From Gymnorhina tibicen (Eukaryota; Chordata; Aves; Passeriformes; Artamidae): a stretch of DNA of 64,000 nucleotides. Location: the NCBI GenBank assembly GCA_013399875.1, contig VXAZ01002107.1, positions 305,409 through 369,408 on the forward strand, read 5' to 3'. Made by a program: the position numbers and the translations under genes. Below are positions 12,501 to 22,715 of this stretch, piece after piece. Under the pieces are notes generated by a model. The model searched no databases and was not told the DNA's origin. It saw only the letters and a list, made by a program, of their open reading frames with translations. Position 1 is the first letter of the stretch. The number at the start of each line of letters is the position of its first letter.

Positions 12501-15500
12501 CCTGTGGTCTTGTGTGACCATTAGCATTTTACAGACAATGAAAAAAGAGTATTTTCCAGCCCTCTTTACTAATGCAAAATCATATCACTGAGCCTCTTGG
12601 TGCTGCAGAATTAGTTGAAGTGAAGGGTCTGGAGCACCAGGAGCAGCTGAGGGAGCTCTGGAGGCTCGGCCTGGAGAAGAGGAGGCTCAGGGGGACCTTC
12701 TGGCTCTGCACAGCTCCCTGACAGGAGGTTGTAGCAGTCTGCCCTGTAACAAGTGGCAGGACAAGAGGACACAGCCTTTAACCTCACATTGTGGGTGTCT
12801 CATTCTGTGGTGGTGAGGTTGGCAGTCATGGCAAACCTCCTGTCCTGAAAAAGAGGGGCCTCTCACTGGCCCAGGGAGAGGTACTGGGCTATTAACTTCT
12901 TGCAGTCAGCTTGGAAAAGGGAACAGTCCTCTGGATGCACGTGAGTCTCAGTTACCACCCTGAGTGTTGCACATGTACACAGAACTAAATGAAGTAATTT
13001 TTTGTGGGTAAACCAAGAATAGGGGGAAGAAAAGATTAAAAATTGACATTGTAGATGAAAGAGTAAAGTGATTTATTTTTCACAGTGGTGGAAGCTGACA
13101 GCTGGGCCCCTCAACAACCCTGGGCTGTTTTATAATGGAAGAAATCCTGTTGGTATTGATACTGTTCCTTTGCTTTCCAGCATGCACATCTCCGAAAGCC
13201 AACAAGAATTCTTCAGAATGCTTGATGAAAAAATTGAAAAGGTAAGACACAGTAATGTAAACGTCCATTCTCCCTCGGGGGTGGACACAGCTCTCCCAGC
13301 TCCATGGGGAGGACAGTGACCTGCCTGCTGCAGCTCTCCGTGTTCTCCATGATTTGGAGGGTTCCGGCCCAAGATCTCCCTCCTGCTTCTTGGTTAGATA
13401 GTTCAAGTGCAAAGAAGACCAGGAAGGCAAAGAGTTTCCAGGAGGTACTGAGAGAATCCTTTGTTTTGTGGGAATGTCACCAGTCTGGGATTAATGGCCG
13501 GTTAACTCAGATGTTCAGGATATATATGCTGGATAAAGGTGAAGAGCAAAGTGGGATTTTATGTTTATGATTTGATTTTACATCTCATCTCCATGGGAGA
13601 CAACGGGAATCTTAATGCCAGTAGTATCTGGGATACCCCGGGAATTGCTTGCTGGATCTCCTCAGAATAGCCACTGGCTCCTAAGGATGGTGTGGCTGTA
13701 AGTGTGGATAACCCTGCTCCAGGGCTGTGCCAGTGAAATAATGGTGCTGGAGATGTTTTGAAGAAGAGGATGAATAATTCTTTGCATATCTCAGCTGTCC
13801 TGAGAGCAGCTTTTGTGTGTTTCAGAAACCTTTTAAATGACAGCCTTGGCTTCTTTGTGGGACAGCAGTGAAGGGGCTGGAGCACAGCTCCTACCAGGAG
13901 TGGCTGAGGGAGCTGGGGGGGGCTGATGTTCACACACCAATTTACTCTTTACACTGCCTGTTTTGGAGTCGTGCATCTTGTTTAATACTTTGTATTAAAT
14001 ATTGGCTTCCTCAGTTGTAGTACACCAAAATGTACTCCCAGTTTCAGACTGGATATGAGGAAAAATTCCTTTATGGAGAGGGAAGTCAGACACTGGAACA
14101 GGCTTCCCAGAGAGCTGGCGGATGCCCCAGGCCTGTCAGTGTTCAAGAGACATTTGGACAATGCCCTTAACAACTCACTGTAATTTCTGGTCAGCCCTGA
14201 AGTGCTCAGGCAGTTGATCATTTGAGGTCCCATCCAACTGAAATACTCCTAGTCTAGTGTAGCCTAGTCTAGTCTTCTGTTCTATTCTTCTGTTCTGTTC
14301 TGTTCTGTTCTGTTCTGTTCTATTAAATTGTCATGTTGGTTTGCAGAGTAGAAGGGAAAGTTTTACTTGCATGACTCTGAATTTCTGCTGGTTTTGCCAG
14401 CACTTCTGGTCTTAGGAGTCAAAGTGCTACAGTGGGTGCATCTCTTTGTTTGTCCCAAGCAACACATTTGTTACTTTCTTCTTAAAAAAATAAAAAACTA
14501 TGAAAGCAAAAAAAGACATAAAGGGGAAGAGTAAAAGTGAGGAGGAGTTCACAGATTCCTGACAAGAATATTTCTGTACCCAGTATTTCACAGGGGTAAG
14601 ATTTTATGTAACTCAATACATTTAAAAGTGGAATTTCTACATACCCATAATACAGCTACATCTCCTTTGAATAAATGCATGAACCCTATGAATATTCAGA
14701 TGCTTTTCCTGGACATTATCACCTTCCATAATGTTGAGCACAGAATCTCCAGTGAAATGGATTTTCCAGAGATGTATCTTATCTACAGACCAGACAATGC
14801 CATCAGGCTGTATCTAATTATGAATTTTGGTTAATTTTTGTTCCCGAGGTTTGTGGCAGGGTGCTAACACCCCCCATTGCCCAGCTGCCATGCTGAGGTG
14901 CAGCTGACCTGTCTCCTCTGTTTGGAGCTGTTTGGATCAGCTTTGAGATGTTCCCAGGTGATCTCCAGGGCTAATTTATCTTGGGGATAATTTATCCTCG
15001 GCATCAGGAGATTGTCTGTGTAGAGGAAATCCACAGTTATCTGTCAAAGAGACCAAGCTGCTGACAGCTGATGGGATTGGCAGGAGTTAATGCGCAGCTG
15101 AACATGGGATTTGTGTTCCCTGGGGACCTCCTGTGCCTGAGGAAATAGTCTTCATAAGAGAAGTTTTGGGCTTTTTAATTCATCTTTGCCCACAACACAT
15201 TTTTTTTCCAGGTGTTGCCACAAATGCCAAAAAGATTGGAAAATATGAGGGGTTTTGTCTGATCCCTAAATAGCATTTTCAGTCTCTTCTCCAGGGAGAT
15301 GGAGGGCAGCAGTCGAACATTTAGAAGAACTGTATTGGTGAGCAGCTCACCAGTGGCAGCTGAAAAAGTCTATGGATGTGTGGGGGGTGTTGCCTGCAGC
15401 TGGTGAGGTCCCAAACGCTGTGGTGTTCCCGTGGTCACCGCGGCTGTTGGATTTGTGCTGGAGACGCTGCTCCGTGGGCTGTGCTGCAGAAACTCTAGTC

Positions 15501-18500
15501 AGGAGCAAAACACCCTCAGCTCCATTGAGATCCCAAGGGGTGCTGGGTCACCAAATCTGAGTGAGTAACAGCAGCTCTGACCTGTGAGCATTAGGCAGGA
15601 ACATTACATGGGTGCTTGGACCTGGCACAGCCATCACATGGACAGGGAGGGCAGCTGAAATAAAACTCCTGCAGCCAAAGTGTGAAATGGAAAGAACACA
15701 CGCTGGGATTTCATCAGCTGCAAACAGGAAGTAGTTATGAGTCCTGGAGATCAAAAAAAGCCTTACTGAAACAGTCTGGAGAGTTTCTCTGGAAGTCCTG
15801 CCCCCAGAAGTGTGTTCCTGGCTGCTCCTACAAAGCTCCACTGCCCCCTGCAAATGTCACCCAAGGGTAGAAAACAGAATGTCATGAAGCATGGAGCTTC
15901 TGTCTACCAAACTTCAGTGTCAAAACACTGTGAGTCGTTCAGAGGGGGACATCTGCTCTGTCTCTGAGTGAGTCTGTCCCTGCTCTGAGAGCTGGAGCTG
16001 AACTGGCATGTACAGAACTGCCTGTGATAGTGGTAATGCCATTCATAGGGTTTGCTGGAAGGAAGAAACACTGGGATGAGGGCTGGGATAGGACTGACTG
16101 ATAATGTGAAAGTCAGCCTTGAACGTAGACTTAGATATTGGTTCTCCCAGACCTGATGAGAAGCCAGAGTTACAGGTTAGATGGGAGACTGGGAGCAGCT
16201 GGAGAGAGCTGAGCAGTCAGCAGCACAAGAAGCTGTACTTACTTGTAATATCATAGAATATCCTGAGCTGGTAGACACCCACAAGGACCATGGAGTCCAA
16301 CCCACAGGAAAACCCCAAGAATTCCATCACATGCCTAAAAGTGTTGTCCAAACACTTTCTGACCAGTGGCAGACGACGGAGAGAGAGCAAAGGGGAAGAC
16401 CAAGGACCTGTGAGCGGCACAAGGCCCTGAGTGGTAGCAGAGCAGGCTCAGAAATACTGCTGACATCTGCCAGTGGCTGCAGTGAGTCCTCTTGGGGCTT
16501 CCCACCTGCCGAGGTTATTGTGAGTAGAGTCACGGGCTTTGCTTTGGGAGACAAAAAGCACGTGTGTTCCAGAGTTCAGGGGGAAACGGAGCAGAGGCAG
16601 GCAGTGGGAAGGAGGCAGCTCATCTGCTGTCAGCCTTATCATAATTTATTGAAAATTAGCCTGAAATCACAGAAATATATTCCAGTGGAGGATGAGCAAC
16701 AGGTAATAGCAGCAGTTAAGCTCGAGGAGAGTGTTCCCCGGAGTAAATTAGAAAGATGTAGGTCAGGAGTACAAGTGATTTTCTTGACCTGAGAGATGAA
16801 GGCAGAAATACACAGAAATATGGCTTTGGAAACCAGAGAAGGAAGCAGAGAGTGACTGAACAGTCCTCCAAAGGAAATCCTGCAGCTGCTGGATAAATCT
16901 GAGATCTGCTGTGCCCAGCAGAGGAGAAATGGGCTCCACTGGCTGCAGCTGGGACTCGGACAGTCTCTGCACTCCCATGGTGGGATAAATCTGGTTTTGA
17001 ACTATCAGCTCTGATTAAGAACATAGAAACATGTCCTGGTACCAGGCCATTTGTGTTGGTGTTCAAGCAAGTAAATTAATGACCTGCAGTCTCTCCAATC
17101 TAATAGATCAAGGACTGGTTTAGTCAGATGTTGCATTTGGACTCAGAAAGATTTGCTGAGAAGCACAAAATGAAGAATTAACATGTCTCTCCTGAAGTTT
17201 CTTCAGCCTTTGGTTGTTTTTTCTTCTTTCTACATCTCAAATTTATTTGGACCCTGATTCCACAGGGCTCCATGCAAATTCCACATTACTCCCTGAAAAG
17301 AAATCCCAGCACAGGAAGGACATAGACCTTTTGCTGGAGAGGGACTTGGGACAAGAGCCTGGAGTACCATTTGACAAGGGGGAATGGCTTCCCACTGCCA
17401 GAGGGCAGAGTTGGATGAGAGACTGGGAAGAAATACATGACTGTGAGGGTGGGGAGGTCCTGGCAGAGACTTGGACAACCAGGTTCTGGTCCAGGTTGCC
17501 CAGAGAAGCTGTGGCTGCCCCTGGATCCCTTGAAGTGTCCAAGGCCAGGTTGGATGGGGCTCGGAGTACCCTGGGCTAGTGGAAGATGTCCCTGCCCATG
17601 GCAGGGGTGGAACAGGATGGGCTTTAAGATCCCTTCCCATCCAAACCATTCTGGGATTCCATGAATTGCACGGGATGGCTCAGAGCAGAGTTGATCTTGG
17701 GCACAGCCCTGTGGGCTCAAGTCCATTGCCTTGAAGGGGCCCTGTCCCACCAGGGCTTGCATGAAATAAATAAAAATAAAAATTAAAAGCTATAACATGT
17801 GAAGTGTTGACTGTGGAAAATTTACCCACTTAGTGCTTGCTAGCACAAACATCTGGATGATGGCTGTCCTGTAAAATGGTTGGAAAAACGACTGCTGTCT
17901 CTGAATCCTATGTGGAGCAGTACAATGATCTGGAGGAATTACTTCATTGAAGTGTATGTTATTACTGGGGGCCATGGCAGAGTGTATAGGCAGCTGTCTT
18001 TCTGTAGGAAAAAGGCTGAAGGGTAATGGAACAATTGACAAGCAATTCCTGGGATTATATTTGGGGACTGTAACACCCCACAAGAGAAGCACCTCTGGCT
18101 TTGTGGTTCAAAAGGGACCATGGTAAAACAATCCTGGGCAACTGTACCAGAGGAAAGCCATTACAAGTCCCATCATAATAAACTGTCTCCTACCTGGCTA
18201 CAGTGCTTTGTAAAAAATAATCACAATGCAAACATGCTCAGGGACAAAAATGAGATTAAAAAACGTGAAGATGTGTTGCTGTGAATTCTGATGGGGTTGG
18301 TGGTTGCCCCGAGCCTGGGACATGGTGTTGCCATCCCCATGGGTGATTTCACTGTGGGTCAGCAGATCACAGCGCTGTGTCGGGGTGGGTGTGCAGAGTC
18401 TTCTTCACCAGTCCACTCACCTGGCCCCCGGAACTGGGAGAATACCCAGCCCATGGGAAAGATGCCTGGCAGCAACTCCCTGCATCCCTCGTTAGTAACG

Positions 18501-21500
18501 CTGGGCATAGAAGCGGGGAGCGGACACAAAGCAGCTCCTTGTACGGGATGGAGGGAGTGCCCTTGGGAATGGGCTGCCAACCCAACGTATGCGAGGGCAC
18601 AGTGATTAGGCTGAAACTCATTAGCAAAGTGGATTGCTCTTAATGACTCCATTGATTTTTCCCTAACAAAATGAGAAACGGACAAAAATCAGCACAGTAT
18701 ACAATGATTTAGTGCCGCCTCCTGGCATTTTCTTCCCGTCCTTTCTGCGAGCGCTGTAAACAAAACCAGCCTGATGAAAAGGGTTCCCAGTGCGGGGCCG
18801 AGCGGGGGCTGCCCGGGCGGGGGCTGCCCAGCCGGGCCCCTCAAAGGGGCCACTGTGTCCCCAGCCCCGCCAGCCCGCAGGAGAAAGGGCTGCTTGCTGT
18901 GGCTCCTGGCCCTCTCCCTCCTCTGCCTCCCCTGCCTCCTCTTCCTCCCCTCCCACCTCTCCCTCCCCTTCCTTCTCTCCCTCCTCTGCTTCCCCTCCGT
19001 CCTTGTCCTCCTGTCCCTCCTGTCCCTCCTCTGCCTGGCCCAGTCCTCCAGCACAAGGGGCCATTGAGCCAGGCAGTGTTGTTTATTGGCGTCACCCACA
19101 CAGTGGGGAAAAGGCCTTTTTCCTGCGATTTTTTTCTCTCTTTTTATTCTCTAAAAGGATATCATGAGCAGTGATGCATCCCCTGGAGGGGCATCAGGAG
19201 AGGAGCACTTTGAAGGTGCAGTAAGGGGAAAGATGGGGGATGAGCCCTTCTGGTTTGGGTGCAGGCAGCAGGAAAAGAACATGAGGCTGCTTTTTAATTT
19301 ACCTTAAAGGAACACTCACGGTGTTCTGTGGACATCTACAAAAGCTGACAGTTGGATTTTGAAACTGCAGAGGTGGGAGATGGGATTCCTCAGGAATTAG
19401 CTGGACTTGGAGGCATGTATTACAGTTCTCATCTTCCTCAACGTAGTTCATTTACACTTTCAATCATTAAAATGTCTCAGAAATCACAGAATTGGAAGGG
19501 ACCCACAAGAATCATTGAGTCCAACTCTTAAGTTAATGGCCCATGCAGGAATTGAACCCACAACTTACTTAGTCCATGGGTGATCCATACATTCCTGTTA
19601 GAAGCCACCTGCTCTGTGCCTCTGGCTCCTCTGGATGCAGGAGCCTGCTCCCCTGGACAGGATTTAATTGGCAATCATGGAATCATAGAATCAGAGAGTG
19701 GTTTGGGTTGGAAAGGACCTTTAAAGGCCACCTGATCCAACCCCCACAGTGACCAGGGACACTTCCACTAGAGCAGTGTGGTTTCTGCAGGCTCTTAGCT
19801 GACCATTTCCCATGAGGTTTTCCCAGGCCCACCAGGATAACTGCCCGTCTCAAGCACAGCAGCCTGTCAGGGATCAAGAGATCATCTCCTCCAGCATCTG
19901 TCAAGCATCCTCTGAAACAACCAGCAGGTCAAAAATGGACATTTTAAAGCACTTTACTGGACTGGGGCCAAAGCTGCCTTTCCTCTGCCAGCAGGGAGGG
20001 GCAGCCCCCCCCGCCTGTCTGCCCAAGGAGCACCAAGGACACAACCACTGTCTTGGATTTCTGGTGCAGTGGGGAAGGCTGTCACAACAGGGCACTTTAT
20101 TCCTTCTCTGGTCTTCCTGAGCAGTGCTGACCTTGTTACTACTGACAAAAATGCATTTGGGGAGTAACCTTTAGACCAAAGCTCTGTCGGGCACCATCAG
20201 GACTCACCGCAGTCTGGGCATCACCTGAGCTGGTCAGGTAACCAAAAGGACGTGGATGTGTCCCCATCCCCAGCAGTGTGCAGATGGAAGTGACGTGTCT
20301 GGAAGGATCAGCCCAGCTCCTGGTGGCCTTCAGGCTTTGGTGGGAGGTGGTGTGTCCATGCCATGGCCAGGACTTGCTCAGCACGTTGGTTTGAAGCAGT
20401 TCCTTGGCATCCGTTTGAGAACTGATGCATTTGGCAGCCATGTAGCAAACCCAGAAGCAGAAGAACAGCAGGAGGAGTAGGAGGCTTTTCTTCTGTCAGA
20501 TTTGGGTCTGCTTGAGGCTTTAATAGCAGTGATGGCCACCAGTGGGGAGTGCTGGGCCAGGGGGCTCCCTCTTGAGCAGGTAAATGGATATCCTGGAAGT
20601 GCCGTGAGCTCAGCCTTCAGTCACTGCTGCTGCCTTTCACAGCTCTGAAGCATTTTGGACAAAGCCTTCGTCACCACCAGCTCAGTCTCCTGGATTTGTC
20701 CAACTGTGGTCTCTGGCCTGGAGAAAACCGACAGATCTGTGCTTCGCTGCAAAGAATTTCAGTGTTCCTTCTCTTTGAGTCATAGCTTTTAGTTCAAAAA
20801 ATGTAATTTTTTTCCTTTCTTTCTGGGTCAGTGATTGCTGAGTTGGAATTTGGGCTGATGAGTTTCTTGGGGGTTATTTTAATGTACTTAGAAAACCCGT
20901 CTGCTCTCAGTGCTGGGCCACAGGGAGTTGTCAGAGCACTGCACATTCCTGGGTGTGGACTCCAACAAAGCCAGCTCTGCAGTCCCACCATCGGCACTGG
21001 GATTTTCACTGCAGAGATGTTTTGGAGCCTTTGTTCTTGGTGTGCAGCCTAGCTGTGTATCCCAAATAAACTGGTCACTGTTAAGAAACATCTCTCCATT
21101 TTTTTAAACTTTGGTCTTTCCTGCTCTCCATCTCCAGGTGCTCAAGTGATACACCCAGCACATGGGAACAATGGGAAATAGTCCAGAGGTTGAGATTTTG
21201 TGTCCTGCATTTGAGGCACTTGTTCGATGCAAGATATCCTGGATGGCTTGTACCAAACAGCTGAGCTCCAGCTGGTTTTGTGCAGGGAAAGAAGGACAGT
21301 GGCTCCCAGCAGGTCCTTTCTTGCTGCTCTGCAAGAATGGGTAGGGAGGGATGGGATGTGCCTTCTCCAGACCATCCCAAGGGGAATACCCAGAGAGATG
21401 CTGCTCCACACCTGTATTTGGCATGGGATAGAAGGCATAACATGACTGGTCTGATAAGAAATCCATGTTTTGTGACGCTTAGACTGAATCCCCCATAGTA

Positions 21501-21988
21501 CAAGCATAATTTCAATATGAATGGTATCTTTTGCTCTGGGGTTAAAGTCTTGCTGGGGTTATCAGGTGAAGGATTCTTGTTCACAGCAGCTGCCTTGTGT
21601 TGCTTGTAGGATTACGTGCTTTGTTGCTTTTGCCTCGGAGATTATCTTTTCACAACAGATCTCGGGGCTGTGTCCATCAAGGTGGATCTTTACATAAAAG
21701 CAGGTTTGTAAATCAGTTTGTTGGACCTCCCCTGGAATTCAGTATATGGGGGACATTTATGAGATTAATAGTGACAGAAAAGGAAGTGTCTCCTATCCTG
21801 GTTTCCTGCAAATTCCCTGTGTCTAAGGTTTCTACCCAGCTCTGAACTCAAACCCCCCAGGTTTAGAGAACTGCTCTCAGTAAGTGTTCCCTGGATTTAT
21901 TCCTGTGTGCTGTCTCCACGTACCAACTGCCTGGCCTTTGTCCCTGCAGGGTCGTGACTACTGTTCAGAGGAGGAGGATGTCACATAG
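9426..21988 (+). CDS. C1orf21: C1orf21 homologue, 3' part of coding region (3 exons)
   Basis: Three + strand coding exons, 9426-9502, 13181-13241 and 21950-21988, join with matching phases (0 in, 2 nt out; 1 nt in, phase 0 out; phase 0 in). They encode the last 58 residues of the vertebrate C1orf21 family, corresponding to residues 64-121 of the 121-residue human protein. Recognisable blocks are EKSASSNARLK, PGLVHQPRA, MHISESQQEFFRMLDEKIEK and the acidic end GRDYCSEEEDVT before TAG. All junctions are GT-AG. The 5' coding part, which in the family begins MGC (a predicted myristoylation/acylation start), was not found and should lie upstream of the window. The function is not established; the gene has also been called PIG13. 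It is convergent with EDEM3. Identification is strong because the peptide is almost identical to the human one and the gene order agrees. Confidence 0.95.
11440..11535 (-). mobile_element. Short CR1 fragment
   Basis: ATCACAGACTCTCAGAATGG, then CCCCTGCCTTGGGCAAGGAC and ACCTTCCACTAGACCAG. The 3' end of a CR1 copy only, antisense. Confidence 0.8.
12618..12800 (+). mobile_element. CR1 fragment, internal 3' region
   Basis: GGGTCTGGAGCACCAGGAGC, GGCCTGGAGAAGAGGAGGCT and AAGTGGCAGGACAAGAGGAC are sense CR1 segments upstream of the terminal tail; the tail itself is missing. Confidence 0.75.
13181..13241 (+). CDS. C1orf21: C1orf21 coding exon (residues ~89-109)
   Basis: A 61-nt exon with acceptor TTTCCAG and donor GTAAGA. 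One base completes Asn, then 20 codons encode MHISESQQEFFRMLDEKIEK, identical to my recollection of the human sequence. It is flanked by long introns. Confidence 0.95.
13866..14255 (+). mobile_element. CR1 fragments, interrupted
   Basis: The sense CR1 segment GGCTGGAGCACAGCTCC (13870s) and a second sense segment from about 14040 to 14255 (GGATATGAGGAAAAATTCCT, GAACAGGCTTCCCAGAGAG, TGAGGTCCCATCCAACTG) are separated by about 100 nt of unrelated-looking AT-rich sequence. A single copy with a replaced middle, or two copies. Confidence 0.75.
14250..14325 (+). repeat. CTAGT/TCTGT short tandem repeat at a CR1 tail
   Basis: Imperfect CTAGT units pass into repeated TTCTG units, seven or so in a row, and end in TTCTATTAAA. 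Located exactly where the CR1 tail repeats are expected. Confidence 0.8.
16249..16400 (-). mobile_element. CR1-type fragment
   Basis: ATCATAGAATATCCTGAGCT and GACCATGGAGTCCAACCC match the antisense 3' end of a CR1 subfamily; the far boundary is uncertain. It lies within the 203-codon open frame 16181-16792, which is therefore not taken as a gene. Confidence 0.6.
17335..17668 (+). mobile_element. CR1 LINE fragment, 3' end
   Basis: Sense copy: GGGGGAATGGCTTCCCACTG, GTTGCCCAGAGAAGCTGTGG, GTCCAAGGCCAGGTTGGATG, and the terminal CCATTCTGGGATTCCATGA. Confidence 0.9.
18905..19045 (+). repeat. CT-rich polypyrimidine tract
   Basis: About 140 nt of almost pure CCTCC/CTCCCT-type pyrimidines on +, with a handful of G interruptions. 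The E/G/R-rich open frames on the - strand are products of this composition. It has the strand asymmetry of sequences able to form H-DNA or G-rich structures. Confidence 0.85.
19477..19640 (-). mobile_element. CR1-type interspersed repeat
   Basis: ATCACAGAATTGGAAGGGAC and ATCATTGAGTCCAACTC, then GAATTGAACCCACAACTT. Resembles the antisense 3' end of a CR1-type subfamily; the GAACCCACAA segment could instead belong to another avian repeat. Confidence 0.55.
19675..19790 (-). mobile_element. CR1 fragment, 3' terminus
   Basis: AATCATAGAATCAGAGAGTG, GGTTTGGGTTGGAAAGGACC and GACCAGGGACACTTCCACTA: antisense CR1 terminal segment, truncated. Confidence 0.85.
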
Positions 21989-22715
21989 TGCCAGCTCTGC
22001 ACTCGCCCCAGGAGCACCTCCAGTGTAAATAGATCCAACCCAGCCTTCTGGATACAACCTTCGAGAAGTCTGCTCCAGCAAACAGCACTCCATAACAGAA
22101 GAAGACCATTTCCACATCATATGCTCCATTCAGTTACAGTGTTTCCTAATGAACACATGAGGAATATTGCTAAGAACTTGTAAGGAACTGTTTTTGTTGC
22201 TGCTAGTTAAAACTTGTTGCAACTTCTCACTTTCTTCTGTGTCCAGATACGCAGCAAATCTTTAAAAGTTAATCCAAAAGACGTTGTTGATTTTCTGAGG
22301 CTTCTGGCCTGTTTTCTATCAGATGAGGTAGTGTTATACCAAGCTTCCATAAGTGAACATCCAAGCATCTAAGAAACACCCCTAAGCTGTGTATCCGTCC
22401 GCGTCGGGGCCGGAGTGCTTGTTAGTGCTGGTGATTCCAAGCTTTGGAGATGGGATGTTTTTGCCATGGCAGGCCTTGTTTCTCAGCTGAGAAGAAGCTG
22501 AGAAACTATTATCCATTAAAAGCATGTTATCACTGAAATACTGGAAGTGATACAGGAGCAGGAATTTGTATTTTAAGAGGAAAAAGTTTCATTTAACAGG
22601 TATCTTAATCAAGGACTAAGCTTGCAGTATTGGCTTTGCTGAGCACGAATGGGAGTGTGATCACAATCATTTTGAATCTCTTTTTTTCTAAGAAAATAAA
22701 CATTTTACTGTTTTT
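21950..22715 (+). CDS. C1orf21: C1orf21 terminal exon: last 12 codons plus 3' UTR
   Basis: After the acceptor CCCTGCAG, twelve codons GRDYCSEEEDVT are followed by TAG at 21986-21988. The remainder is 3' UTR. The first convincing poly(A) signal is AATAAA at 22695-22700, followed by a T-rich/GT-containing stretch, so cleavage is inferred near 22715. The human 3' UTR is several kilobases long, so later poly(A) sites in the following intergenic interval are possible. Confidence 0.85.
22695..22700 (+). terminator. Poly(A) signal, C1orf21
   Basis: A canonical AATAAA about 0.7 kb after the C1orf21 stop codon, followed within 30 nt by a T/GT-rich element. A second AATAAA at 24102-24107 could serve a longer transcript. 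Confidence 0.6.

Larger units (their letters stand above)
9503..13180 (+). other. C1orf21 intron, 3.7 kb
   Basis: An intron between two confirmed C1orf21 exons. It holds a short antisense CR1 fragment (about 11440-11535) and a sense fragment (about 12618-12800). No other coding or RNA feature could be supported. Confidence 0.85.
13242..21949 (+). other. C1orf21 intron, 8.7 kb
   Basis: The last C1orf21 intron is rich in CR1 fragments in both orientations (about 13866-14255, 16249-16400, 17335-17668, 19477-19640, 19675-19790). It also carries a short tandem TCTGT-type repeat near 14290-14322 and a CT-rich tract at 18905-19045. No independent gene could be supported. Confidence 0.85.

Noticed and set aside
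16181..16792. 203-codon open frame on the + strand
   Set aside because: Its beginning lies in an antisense CR1-type segment, it has no recognisable domain, and it sits in a C1orf21 intron. Treated as chance.
17286..17762. 158-codon open frame on the - strand
   Set aside because: Overlaps a sense CR1 copy; same class of repeat artefact.
18663..19099. Glu/Gly/Arg-rich open frames of 86-136 codons on the - strand
   Set aside because: They translate a CT-rich simple-sequence tract in several frames at once; composition, not coding, explains them.
21081..21584. 167-codon open frame on the - strand
   Set aside because: No domain or splice context could be recognised; it lies in the last C1orf21 intron close to the terminal exon.
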